From JABDGR01 sp964561455 (GTDB lineage: Bacteria; Verrucomicrobiota; Verrucomicrobiia; Opitutales; JABDGR01), in contig CAZLPS010000009.1 of assembly GCA_964561455.1 (NCBI GenBank), positions 14,777-78,776 of the forward strand: a stretch of DNA of 64,000 nucleotides. The letters run 5' to 3'. The position numbers and the translations under genes were made by a program. The notes under the pieces were generated by a model, which saw nothing but the letters and a program-made list of their open reading frames with translations, made no database searches and was not told where the DNA came from. Below, piece by piece: positions 42,233-51,161 of the stretch (positions within the stretch are counted from its first letter, which is position 1; every line of letters begins with the position of its first letter).

Positions 42233-42454
42233 GAGGTGGGAAATGCAGATTGTGGAATTTTGACACCAGTACCAGGAACCTATTCCACGCCCATTGAACC
42301 GGCCCCATTTCACCAAGGCAATCCTAACTTATGGCGATCAATTTTTGTCCGGTGCGCTACAGAAATTGCCAGCACCCGGTCATTGCAATCAGGAGCCCCG
42401 TCAGGGGCGAAAGAAAAGCGCACCCTTTACAATTCCACGCCGCATGGGAGAAAC

Positions 42455-44281
42455 TCATTTCTCTGCTCCCACAGCGCCCTTCAACTTTTGCCGCAATGCG
42501 GCGCGTTGGACTTCGCTGAGATTTGCGGTTTGGGCGGCGGACGCTGCGGCGGTGGGGTTGTTCGCTGACCAGGTGGTGAGGACCGTTTCAATTTGCGCGG
42601 CGCGCAAGTCGGCGTTGGCGATGGTGTTGGCCCAGGTAAAGGCGGCGACGGGGTCCTTGGCCGCTTGCGCAGAGACCATTTCTTTGACGGCAGCGTCGCG
42701 CAGGTCGCCGGGCATGAGAGTATTGATCCAGAGGGAAAGAGCTTGGGGGTCTTCTTGGACCCACGTTGCGGCCATGGACTCAGTGGCAGTGACTTGTGCC
42801 GGTCCGGCGGGAATTTCGTCGAGCAATGAAACGGCCTGGTCGGGACTTCTTTGAATATCGGCCACGACCAAATTCGTCATGGCGTCGTCGTGGACGGTTC
42901 CCGCTGGCAAACTCTGCACAAAGGCCAGCGCGGCGGGAAAATCCTTTCGGGCCAACCCGTCCGTCAAAATCGGCGCGGCGGCGGCGAATAAGTTGGGGTC
43001 CCCCGCGCTTTGCAGGTAGGCCGTCGCGGCAGCCGGATCCTCGCCCGCCCATTGGGTGATGATGTTCGTAACGGTGTCATTGCGCGAAACCCCATTGGTC
43101 TCGGTCAAAGTCACCGCCCAGGCCAGGGCGCCTTTGGGATCAGATTCGCCCCAGCGGTCGGCGATTTCGTTGATTGCGATTGGCAGGGCTCGTGGGTCGG
43201 CGACTTTATCCAGCAACGCGATGGCGGCAGCCGGATTGGCGTCGCCGAACATCGAAAAGATGGCGGGAATACTCGCCAGGTAACTGGGGCCGGAAACCGA
43301 TTGGTTGAGCCATTCGAGCGCTTGCGTCGAGCCCGCCACTGTGACAACCCCGTCCTGATCCTGGGTCCAAGCAGCGAATATATTCATGAGGATTAGTCTT
43401 CGTTCGTTGGCATTGCCGACTTTGTTCACGTAGTCGGCAGCCAGCTTTGGATTTGAAGTCGCCAGCCCAACAAGGATTTCGTCCAAAATTCCGGAATCAG
43501 GCGGGGACAAGGACGTCGCCCAATCCAGGGCCGCTTGCGGTTCGGCGCCGGGCGGATAAGGAGGATTGGAAAAAACGTCCCTCCATCGTAGAGCCACTAA
43601 ATTCAGTGCCTCTTCGCGCGCCGCGCTTGGGGGAATGCATGTAACCAGCGCAGCCGCCCCGGCTGGGTCCGTTTCAGCAATGCGCTCCAAGGCAAACCCC
43701 ACAACATCTCTCAGTTCCAGCAGATCTCCGCCGGATAGTTTTCCCAACAGCAGCAAGGCGTCCTTCGGATGATCTTGCGATAATTCTTCGAGGGCTGAGC
43801 CCATGATCTCCTTGCGCTTGGCGAAATCGGTCAAGTCGGCGCTCAGAGTCCAGGCCAGGAGGGGATTCTGCGGCGCCAGAAACTGGAGCAACCGAAACTT
43901 GATATCATCCCGCTCCGCGCTCGCGGCCCAACCGCCAAGCAGCTTGAAGAGCGTGCCCAAATCCTGCGGTCGGACGTGGAAGAACACCTCATCCAAATCC
44001 TCTTCCTGTTGTTCCTGGTTGCCGGTGTAATCGTCATGGGCCATGGCCGTCAACCGTTCCAGGGCCTCCTGGATGGTGAGATATTTTCTGCGGGGGAGAA
44101 ATTCCTCCGTGGCGTTTTCCGCGGTGGTGAGCGCCGGGAACATGCTCTGCCGCAATGCCGCCGGGACTTCGCCAGCCCATTGGGCCACCGGCCCCGGCGC
44201 CCGGCCCAACAGATAAGCGCCTCCCATCGCGGCCCCCAGGAGGCCGACGCGAAGGATGACCATGCGGCGTGGCAATTTCAA
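42455..44281 (-). CDS. Exported W-x-DP-x-A helical-repeat protein
   Basis: 608 residues. An N-terminal anchor (MVILRVGLLGAAMGGAYLLG) is followed by an Ala/Glu-rich helical region and about ten units of the type WxxxDPxxAxxWxxxLxxG, for example RWGESDPKGALAWAVTL and QWAGEDPAAATAYLQSAG. There is no Gly-rich tail, unlike the 319-1908 homologue. It lies 36 bases downstream of its paralogue at 44318-46252. Expected to be a periplasmic or membrane-anchored scaffold; unknown otherwise. Confidence 0.8.
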   Translation of the reverse strand: MKLPRRMVILRVGLLGAAMGGAYLLGRAPGPVAQWAGEVPAALRQSMFPALTTAENATEEFLPRRKYLTIQEALERLTAMAHDDYTGNQEQQEEDLDEVFFHVRPQDLGTLFKLLGGWAASAERDDIKFRLLQFLAPQNPLLAWTLSADLTDFAKRKEIMGSALEELSQDHPKDALLLLGKLSGGDLLELRDVVGFALERIAETDPAGAAALVTCIPPSAAREEALNLVALRWRDVFSNPPYPPGAEPQAALDWATSLSPPDSGILDEILVGLATSNPKLAADYVNKVGNANERRLILMNIFAAWTQDQDGVVTVAGSTQALEWLNQSVSGPSYLASIPAIFSMFGDANPAAAIALLDKVADPRALPIAINEIADRWGESDPKGALAWAVTLTETNGVSRNDTVTNIITQWAGEDPAAATAYLQSAGDPNLFAAAAPILTDGLARKDFPAALAFVQSLPAGTVHDDAMTNLVVADIQRSPDQAVSLLDEIPAGPAQVTATESMAATWVQEDPQALSLWINTLMPGDLRDAAVKEMVSAQAAKDPVAAFTWANTIANADLRAAQIETVLTTWSANNPTAAASAAQTANLSEVQRAALRQKLKGAVGAEK

Positions 44282-44317
44282 AAAATAAAGAATGACGGCC
44301 GGGAATGAAAATTCAGG

Positions 44318-46252
44318 CTACGGCGCCAGGTTGTATTGCCGGGCGCTTTTCGCATTCAACGCCGTCAGGAGTTTATCCCTCGTGCTGGCGCGGACCTTCG
44401 GGTCGCTGATGGTCATGGCCCAGTACAGCGCGTCCTCGACGTCGGTCGGAGCCTGGTGCTGAATCACCTGCAAGAGCAGGGCGTCGCGCTGGCTGCCGTT
44501 GGGCAGGGTCGTCAATTGCATGGTGAGCTGCACCAACTCCACCTGCGCTGCTTTGGTTTGGGGATCGCTGATACTGTTGGCCAACTCGAGGGCGGAATTT
44601 GGGTTGGAGGCGGATTGCGCGCTGATCAACTGCACCGTGGCGGCGTCCCGCAGGTCTCCCGCCGGCTGGTTGGCCAGCCAGCCGGCCAGGGCTTTGGGAT
44701 TCTGCTGCGCCCAGGCGGCGGCAAACGTGTTGGTGGCCTCAATTTGCGCCGGACCGGCGGGTATTTGGGAAATAATTCCGGCCGCCGCCGCCGGGTCGTT
44801 CATGCTTTCCGTGATGACCAGTCCGTTCAACGTGGCGTCACGTTTGGGGTCCGCCGGCAAATTGAGCGCATAATTCCAGGCGGTGGAAAAATCAAATTGG
44901 GCAATTTGATATAAGGCGCTCGACAGCGCCATATCCTTGTTCGAGCCGTCGGGAAGGTTTTGGACGAACTCCAATGCCGCCTTGGGACTGTCAGCAACCA
45001 GGTAGTTGGCAATGTTGGACGCGGCGGCCAGGAAAAGCGACTGATCCGGCAGGTTTTGCACGTACGCCGCGGCGGCCGCCGGCTCGTTGCTCCACCACCG
45101 CGAGAGAATTAACGCCGCGGCCGAATCCCCGGCAGCCCGATCGGCATCGGGCAGCGATTGGGCCCAGGCAATTCCGGCTTCCCTTCCGCCGGTCCAATCG
45201 CTCGCTATTCCATTGATCATTTGCGCGCGCAAATCGAGCCCGGTGACCTTTTCCAACAAGGCGGGCGCATCCTCCATCCCGCTCACATGTCTGAAAATGT
45301 CTTGCACGGCATGGTCATAGGTCGTTCCGGTGGCGACCTCGTTAAGCCAATCCAAAGCCATCGGCGCTGCGGTCTTTCTTATCTCCCACGGCGTCATATT
45401 CGAGTTGTCGCCGAGGTCATCGCCCCAATGGGCGGTGACGTACTCAATCGTCTCATTGCGGGCTTTTACATCCTGAATGTTTTCCACAAAGGATGCCGCC
45501 AATTGGGGAACCTTGGGCACGGCATCTTTGATGGCGTCCGTGAGAATGGACGGGTTCTCCGGCAATAGGGCACTGGCAAAACGCAGGGCATCCTCGTAAT
45601 CTGAGCTTAGGGCGACCCCGCGCAGCGCCCCGCTCCGTGCCTCTCCCGGGGGCAGGGCGAGCGCGGCCGCAGCGACTTCGGAAAAATGTTCAGGCTGGGA
45701 AGCCCAAACCTGGTAAACCCGGCAATAGGGGCCTGCCGCCCCAAGGTCAGGCGGGAGTTTGTCCAATTCCGCGAATGCGAGGGCGAGGTCTTTTTCCGCC
45801 AGGGCCTCGAGGGCATTGTTGAATTGTTCGGTGCGTTGATCGGGGTCGGAAATTTTGCCGGAAAGAGCCAGGGCCGCCGCGGGGTCTACCGCCCGAAGTT
45901 TCTTAAACAAGCTTTCAAAAATATGGCGATAATCCTTCTCTTCGCCCAAGAGCGAGCAAACTTGTTCAATCAGGAATGGCAAATCAAGGGGATTAACTCG
46001 CTCAACAATATGATCGAGGCCCATGGGGTATTTACCCTGCAGGAACAATTGCAATTCCTGCAAAGCTTGCGCGCGGGTCAGGACTGCGGGCTCCTGCTTT
46101 GCCAACGCGGCTTTGTGTATGGCTTGTTCCCTGGCGGCCGCCTGGGTTTCCTCTTTTTCAATCCGCTGCGACACCCCGGCCATATAGGCCATGGCGACTG
46201 CGGCGAGGACAAAAGCCGTGCGAACGATCAACCTGGGGATGCGGGCTTTCAT
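44318..46252 (-). CDS. Exported W-x-DP-x-A helical-repeat protein (paralogue)
   Basis: 644 residues. Anchor RTAFVLAAVAMAYMAG, a coiled-coil-like segment (RIEKEETQAAAREQAIHKAA), then repeat units as in the neighbour. The signature stretch ISQIPAGPAQIEATNTFAAA, with WAQQNPKALAGWL after it, is closely matched in the 42455 protein (LDEIPAGPAQVTATESMAAT, WVQEDPQALSLWI). Tandem duplication is clear. Upstream is a short CTTGGTGCTTGG word repeat. Confidence 0.8.
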   Translation of the reverse strand: MKARIPRLIVRTAFVLAAVAMAYMAGVSQRIEKEETQAAAREQAIHKAALAKQEPAVLTRAQALQELQLFLQGKYPMGLDHIVERVNPLDLPFLIEQVCSLLGEEKDYRHIFESLFKKLRAVDPAAALALSGKISDPDQRTEQFNNALEALAEKDLALAFAELDKLPPDLGAAGPYCRVYQVWASQPEHFSEVAAAALALPPGEARSGALRGVALSSDYEDALRFASALLPENPSILTDAIKDAVPKVPQLAASFVENIQDVKARNETIEYVTAHWGDDLGDNSNMTPWEIRKTAAPMALDWLNEVATGTTYDHAVQDIFRHVSGMEDAPALLEKVTGLDLRAQMINGIASDWTGGREAGIAWAQSLPDADRAAGDSAAALILSRWWSNEPAAAAAYVQNLPDQSLFLAAASNIANYLVADSPKAALEFVQNLPDGSNKDMALSSALYQIAQFDFSTAWNYALNLPADPKRDATLNGLVITESMNDPAAAAGIISQIPAGPAQIEATNTFAAAWAQQNPKALAGWLANQPAGDLRDAATVQLISAQSASNPNSALELANSISDPQTKAAQVELVQLTMQLTTLPNGSQRDALLLQVIQHQAPTDVEDALYWAMTISDPKVRASTRDKLLTALNAKSARQYNLAP

Positions 46253-46300
46253 CAGGGGATATCATTGCAAGGCTGGGAAAGGCAGGCAAGACGGAATTGA

Positions 46301-46330
46301 CTTGGTGCCCTGGCGCTTGGTGCTTGGGCT
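46301..46330. repeat. Word repeat (CTTGGTGCTTGG type)
   Basis: CTTGGTGCCCTGGCGCTTGG followed by TGCTTGGGC. This is the reverse complement family of the repeat at 2655-2689. Confidence 0.4.
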
Positions 46331-46390
46331 TATTCGCCCACGGTGTTATTTCGTTATTGTAACCGCAAACCGTCACCTTCTCCCCATCTC

Positions 46391-48271
46391 TTACTCCCCG
46401 CGCGAACTCGTCATTTTCCAGTCCGTGTCATACAACACTGGCGATACAAAACCCGGATATGAAATGCCCGGCAGTCGCAACTTTAAGCTGCGCATGTGGG
46501 CCGCAGTTTCATTGGCCAATTGCGCCCGGAACAACGTCAGGTCGAGATTGGCGGGGTTGAAGCCGGGATGGCGCTGGCTCAAGATGGCGTCGGCCGCTTT
46601 GTCGCCGGGATAGAAGGCGTGAAATTCCAAAATGGTCTGCGTGTCGTACATTCCACCGTCGTTCGGGTCGCTGCCGGCCAAGGTGGCCCCGCGGTCGGCC
46701 GTGGCGGGCGCGCCGATGAGAAAATTCCGCCAGTGCGGATGGCCCCACAGGTTGTTCCCCCGGCGCGCAAGCACCACCATCGCCAGAATTTGGAACTGCA
46801 GATTTCCCGCCTTGGCGCCTTCGGCGGTCGGTTGGCCTTTGGCGTCCAGTCCCCAGTCGAGGAAACTTTGCGCCAGTTCGGCGTCGGCGGCATAGCCTTC
46901 GGCGTCGAATCCCGGCAAGCCTTCGATTGCGGCGAGCGCGAGGAGGTGACTTAATCCATTGCCGGCGGTGGTGCGGCGGCCATAGGTCGCTTTGGCAATA
47001 ACGCGGCGCATGGTGTCAAGCTGGTCGGGCGTCATCCATTTGCCGGCAAAGTCCAGCGCCAGGCCGAGGTCGAGATGCGCTGCCACTTCATCCACGCCTT
47101 TCCAGCCGGTCGCGGAAAACCCCGCCAGCGACGGCGTAAAGGCGAATTCGTTTGCCGACGTGGCCAGAATCTCCGTCAGGTGCGGCTCAAGCGCCTGGTA
47201 ATAATTGCAAATCGCCGTGGCCGCCTGCCGGCCGTGGTCGGCATCGTCCGCGAGCAGGCAAAACAGCGCCATGGAGACGAGGCTGTTGGTCGGGTAGTTG
47301 ACGTTCGCGGAATAGATGCCCTCGCTCTTGACGTCGGCGGCGTAGTCGGCCGCGCCGCCGTTGACGAGTTTTTGAAAATACTGCCCGTCGGCCGTCCCCG
47401 GATTCCACCAGGTGTTTTTGAACATGGCCTCCATCTCGGCCATGGACATCTGCATGACAATGCTTTCCTTGATGCGCGCCTGTACGTTGGGCAAATCGTC
47501 CGGACTGAACAACAACCGCGGATAAACGCCGGGCGCCGGAACCTTGGTGCCCAGCAGCTTTTGCTCGAAACCGCTCAAATTGTAGGCCGAACGCGGGACG
47601 GTCGGCGGCTTGGGCGGCGCCACCGGGGCCGGCAGTTGACCAAGGTATTTTTGTGCGACTTTTGCACTGGCATATTCTTCCGGCATGTCGAACGCGGACA
47701 CCACGTTGTCGTGCAGGTTTAATTCATGCGTGGTAAACGAAAAATCCTCCTTGTGCCCGGCGCAATACAAACCGCTATCGTCATGGAAAAAAGTCAGCCC
47801 CAAGGCGGAACTGGCGTCGGCGAAATTCACATACGTCTTACCCTTCACCTGTATCGTGCGCACAGTCGCCGGCCAGGTTTGGGCCGGTCGGGGAGTGGCA
47901 TAGACCCATCGTTCCCGCAAATAGTCGGGCGCGGCTGCAGCAGGGGTGACGGCCGTCAGGCCCAGGCTGGCCGCAAAGGAGCCGGGGACGTAAACCTCGC
48001 CGTTTTGCAGGACCGGGAATGCATGCAGAGGATCCTCGTCATCCAGCGCCACCCGATAGCCGAGGATGTAGCCATAGCGGCTGCCGGTAAACACCGCAAA
48101 CTGATCCCTGATTTTGTCCACCCCCGCGGGCCAGCCCGTGCGGGTGTACGCCCAGCCGCTATTCTGCCGCAACAGCGCCGGAACGCCGCCCGTCACGGTT
48201 TGGGCCATGCTGGGCAGGGACAAACCATAACCCAGGGCCAAAACGGCCAGTTTCCCACGAATAGAGCGCAT
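46391..48271 (-). CDS. Exported polysaccharide-lyase-like protein with copper-amine-oxidase-N-like domain
   Basis: 626 residues from ATG 48271 (MRSIRGKLAVLALGYGLSLP, cleavable signal); upstream ATGs at 48280 and GTG further out lack this fit. Residues about 60-165 contain YVPGSFAASLGL and then VKGKTYVNFADASSALGLTF, the 'copper amine oxidase N' stalk repeat found in envelope proteins. Residues 235 on (PGVYPRLLFSPDDLPNVQAR) form an alpha-toroid resembling heparinase II/III and alginate lyases, including WGHPHWRNFLIGAPAT. Catalytic residues cannot be fixed by eye. Likely acts on acidic polysaccharide outside the cytoplasm. Confidence 0.65.
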   Translation of the reverse strand: MRSIRGKLAVLALGYGLSLPSMAQTVTGGVPALLRQNSGWAYTRTGWPAGVDKIRDQFAVFTGSRYGYILGYRVALDDEDPLHAFPVLQNGEVYVPGSFAASLGLTAVTPAAAAPDYLRERWVYATPRPAQTWPATVRTIQVKGKTYVNFADASSALGLTFFHDDSGLYCAGHKEDFSFTTHELNLHDNVVSAFDMPEEYASAKVAQKYLGQLPAPVAPPKPPTVPRSAYNLSGFEQKLLGTKVPAPGVYPRLLFSPDDLPNVQARIKESIVMQMSMAEMEAMFKNTWWNPGTADGQYFQKLVNGGAADYAADVKSEGIYSANVNYPTNSLVSMALFCLLADDADHGRQAATAICNYYQALEPHLTEILATSANEFAFTPSLAGFSATGWKGVDEVAAHLDLGLALDFAGKWMTPDQLDTMRRVIAKATYGRRTTAGNGLSHLLALAAIEGLPGFDAEGYAADAELAQSFLDWGLDAKGQPTAEGAKAGNLQFQILAMVVLARRGNNLWGHPHWRNFLIGAPATADRGATLAGSDPNDGGMYDTQTILEFHAFYPGDKAADAILSQRHPGFNPANLDLTLFRAQLANETAAHMRSLKLRLPGISYPGFVSPVLYDTDWKMTSSRGE

Positions 48272-48449
48272 AATGGTCATGCCTGGGAAAATAATGACTC
48301 GCTGCGGCGTGACAATCCCCAATCCCGGTTATGCGCCCGGCGATATATTGCGCTTGGCAAAATTTGTCCCGGCAACTAATTTGCTTCCCGGGCATCCGCA
48401 ACTCCGCTCCCAGCCAATCTTTCCCCACCTTTTTCGTAAAAACCACCCG

Positions 48450-49748
48450 ATGGGTCACCGCATCTTAATTTTGGACGACGACGTGGACTTTAACAGTCTG
48501 CTCACCGACATCTTCAGCCAGGCAGGTTACGATGTGACGCCGGAACTCGATCCGCAGAAGGCGCTCTCCCTCATTCGGGAATTCCAATTTGACCTTGTCG
48601 TGACCGACCAGCGCATGCCGGGCATCAGTGGCAAGGACTTTTTGCGCGAGTTGAAAAAGGTGCAGCCCCGCACGCCCATTATCATGGTTTCCGGCTTCCT
48701 CGACAACGAGACCATCCGCGAGCTCATTCGCGAAGGGGTCGGCGGCGTCTTTCTCAAGCCCCTCAATGTCTTTTCGCTGCTCAAGCGCACCGCCAAATTA
48801 CTGGAGCAGAGCAATGGCGGCCTGCCCCGCCCGGGCGAGCCCGAATCCGAAGCCGTTGGCCAGCCGGAGTTTCACCATACCCTGCCGTTTGCCTTTTCCT
48901 CGTTTCCCTGCCGCGACGCCAAATCCGGGGAATTCGCCAACAAACTTTACGCCCTGCGGAATTTTAAAAGCTACCTGACGCTCTCCGGGCCCCGCGGCGC
49001 CCATTTTGCCGCCGTGTGCAGGGATTTTGAGGCCCTCCGCGAAAAGCCGGACGAACGCTTTCTCTTTTTGACCAACACCATGGTCGAGGCCGCCACCTTG
49101 TTGCGTCTGTTGCGGGAAAACGAGGAGCGCGAACGGGTGACCCTCTGTTTCCTTGAAGCCGATACCCTCGACCTCGAGCGCCAGCGCCTGCTGCCGCAGA
49201 TCGCGCGCAAAAGCGGCCCGTTTGCGGGCCTCAAACTGATCACGCGGTTCATCTTCTGCCTGTCCGAGAGCCTCGACACCCTCTACGACAACGGCCTGAT
49301 TGATGAGAATTTGTACCTTCTTACCAGCTCGTCCGAATTGGTCGTGCCAGGTCTCGAGGACGTGCGCGACGACATCCCGCTGCTGGCGCAGCAAATTTTG
49401 GTGCGTGAAGCGGCGGCGCAACATTTGAGTCAGGTGCCCAAGTTGGACGTTTCGGCCAGGGCCTATTTGCGCGACCGCGCCTGGCCCGGCAATTACAACG
49501 AATTACAGCAAGTCATCTTGGGCGCCTTGGGCCAGTCCCGCAAAGGCACGCTGACTCGCGACAGCCTCGAAAAATCCAGCCTCCCCGGCACCTCCCCTGC
49601 GGTTGAATTACGCGAGCATCTTGCCCGCCTGCGCGACGAATACGCCCAGGCGGCAAACATCTTGTGTGGGGGCAACCGCGCCGCCCTCGGCCAAACCCTC
49701 GGCGTTAGCGAGGCCGTTGCCGGGTTGCTGGCGGAACCGAAGGGGTAG
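48450..49748 (+). CDS. Response regulator with a degenerate sigma54-activator domain
   Basis: 432 residues from ATG 48450. Receiver domain with acidic pocket Asp9/10, phospho-acceptor Asp53 (VVTDQRMP), Ser81 and Lys103. Residues 175-360 follow the outline of an NtrC AAA+ domain. A GPRGAHFAA segment replaces Walker A, FLEADTLDLERQRLLPQI replaces Walker B, there is no GAFTGA loop, but the end PGLEDVRDDIPLLAQQIL and WPGNYNELQQVI is well kept. The C-terminus GGNRAALGQTLGVSEAV is a Fis-like helix-turn-helix. It should not hydrolyse ATP or open sigma54 promoters; it may act as a plain repressor or activator. Confidence 0.85.
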   Translation: MGHRILILDDDVDFNSLLTDIFSQAGYDVTPELDPQKALSLIREFQFDLVVTDQRMPGISGKDFLRELKKVQPRTPIIMVSGFLDNETIRELIREGVGGVFLKPLNVFSLLKRTAKLLEQSNGGLPRPGEPESEAVGQPEFHHTLPFAFSSFPCRDAKSGEFANKLYALRNFKSYLTLSGPRGAHFAAVCRDFEALREKPDERFLFLTNTMVEAATLLRLLRENEERERVTLCFLEADTLDLERQRLLPQIARKSGPFAGLKLITRFIFCLSESLDTLYDNGLIDENLYLLTSSSELVVPGLEDVRDDIPLLAQQILVREAAAQHLSQVPKLDVSARAYLRDRAWPGNYNELQQVILGALGQSRKGTLTRDSLEKSSLPGTSPAVELREHLARLRDEYAQAANILCGGNRAALGQTLGVSEAVAGLLAEPKG

Positions 49749-50127
49749 GGGCTTTGCTCGTTTTATTCACCGGCAATCCATCGGCCTGCGGGACATAATA
49801 CATCAGCAGCACCCAGCCGAGAAAAACCGGAAACAACCCCACGGTGACTACTGCCGCGCCGACGATGCCAATAACCACTCCCAGCCACACCGACAGCAGG
49901 TTCATCACCACCAGGATGCATACCGGCAGCACCACCAGCAAAAACGACACCACATAGCCAATGGACGTGGTGCTGAACGTGAACCCGTCCTCCCCGCCAT
50001 GCGCCAGGCCGCATTGGGGGCAGGTGCGATGCAATTGAAACCAGTTGCGCAACTGGCCGCGGGCATCGCAATTTGGGCAGTGCAGGAGCAGGCAGCGCTT
50101 GGCGATTTCTCCGCGGGGAACAATCAT
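49705..50127 (-). CDS. DUF983-like zinc-ribbon membrane protein
   Basis: 140 residues. CPNC...CPQC (17-42) zinc ribbon, then DGFTFSTTSIGYVV and two hydrophobic helices: the DUF983 layout. Family members sit in the inner membrane, some near cytochrome oxidase genes; none is here. Its last 44 bases overlap the end of the response-regulator gene on the opposite strand, so the two mRNAs are complementary there. Confidence 0.8.
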   Translation of the reverse strand: MIVPRGEIAKRCLLLHCPNCDARGQLRNWFQLHRTCPQCGLAHGGEDGFTFSTTSIGYVVSFLLVVLPVCILVVMNLLSVWLGVVIGIVGAAVVTVGLFPVFLGWVLLMYYVPQADGLPVNKTSKAPTPSVPPATRQRPR

Positions 50128-50142
50128 GGCTTCTGGAATTCG

Positions 50143-50997
50143 CTACTGAAGGGGCACGAACTCCTGCTGGCCGTTGCCTTCGGTGACAATTACCCCGATC
50201 GGCTTCCCATTGGAATCATACACGATTTTGCCCGACTTCGTGGACGACATGGGCACGGAACTTGTCGAGGGTTGCGCGGGCGTCGGCGCGGTTGGCGCTG
50301 CCGGAGTCGGCGCGGGCGCCGGGCTCGTCACCACGATCGTGGGTGGCGGTGAAATCAACGTGGGCATAATGATTTGCTGTTGCGGGGGCACCACCACACA
50401 TTCCCCCAATACCACGCCTTGCGGCGAGGTTTGATAGGCGATGAACGCGCCGGGCGGCACCCGCCGGGAAAGTACGACCTCGCCCGCCGGACCGTATGTG
50501 ACCAACGCGACATTTTGCGGCAATGATTCAGCCACAAAATACCCAGGCGGCAGCGTCGAATAGATGGGAACGCCTGCTTGCACGGCATAGACCGGCGTAT
50601 TCACCGGCAAGCCCAGCATATTGGCCAGCTCGACGGTTGCAATGTCCCCAATGCCCCAGACCAGGGACGCCGCGAGCGGCCGAAGCAGCAAATCACGCAA
50701 GGTGTCCCGCGAATCAATAAACCGCGGGCCCGGCGCCGGGCGCACAAAGCGGAATTCCTCGCGATTCGGTCCCACCAGAAAGCGGGGGCCCGCATGCGGA
50801 TCCTCGATGGAGACGCGGACATCCGGCCGGCCCATGGGCGGCCCGCCGCGGCCCATTTCCGGTCCCCGGTTTTGCGCCAGGGCCGTGGTCGGGAGCGTCA
50901 TCGTGAACATCGCCAGGGCGAAGACGCCCACGGCGACGGCTTGGGAAGTGCGCCCGGGCAGGCCCAGGCAGGAGGAGGGGAGCAATTTCATAGTCAT
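50143..50997 (-). CDS. Exported Pro-rich protein, unknown
   Basis: 284 residues. Signal AVAVGVFALAMFTMTLPTTA with likely AQ cleavage, then a Gly/Arg/Pro-rich segment (MGRGGPPMGRPDVRVSIEDP). A middle domain has WGIGDIATVELANMLGLPVN, then repeated 'VYAVQAGVPIY' and 'GPAGEVVLSRRVPPGAFIAY' strands. A Pro/Ala/Thr linker (225-250) ends in GKIVYDSNGKPIGVIVTEGN. It looks like a periplasmic or surface protein of unknown function. Ends 15 bases from the DUF983 gene start, same strand. Confidence 0.65.
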   Translation of the reverse strand: MTMKLLPSSCLGLPGRTSQAVAVGVFALAMFTMTLPTTALAQNRGPEMGRGGPPMGRPDVRVSIEDPHAGPRFLVGPNREEFRFVRPAPGPRFIDSRDTLRDLLLRPLAASLVWGIGDIATVELANMLGLPVNTPVYAVQAGVPIYSTLPPGYFVAESLPQNVALVTYGPAGEVVLSRRVPPGAFIAYQTSPQGVVLGECVVVPPQQQIIMPTLISPPPTIVVTSPAPAPTPAAPTAPTPAQPSTSSVPMSSTKSGKIVYDSNGKPIGVIVTEGNGQQEFVPLQ

Positions 50998-51161
50998 GAT
51001 GGGTTCACCGATTGGGACAGGGGGTCGGGCGCGCGAGTTCCGTCACGGGCGGCGCCGGAGCTTAAGTCATTTCAAACGAGCGTTTTAAAATAGATTATTT
51101 AACGGTTAGTTTGCACAACTAAAGGTTGCGCTGCGAGGAAATTCCGCCAGCTTTCAACGGC

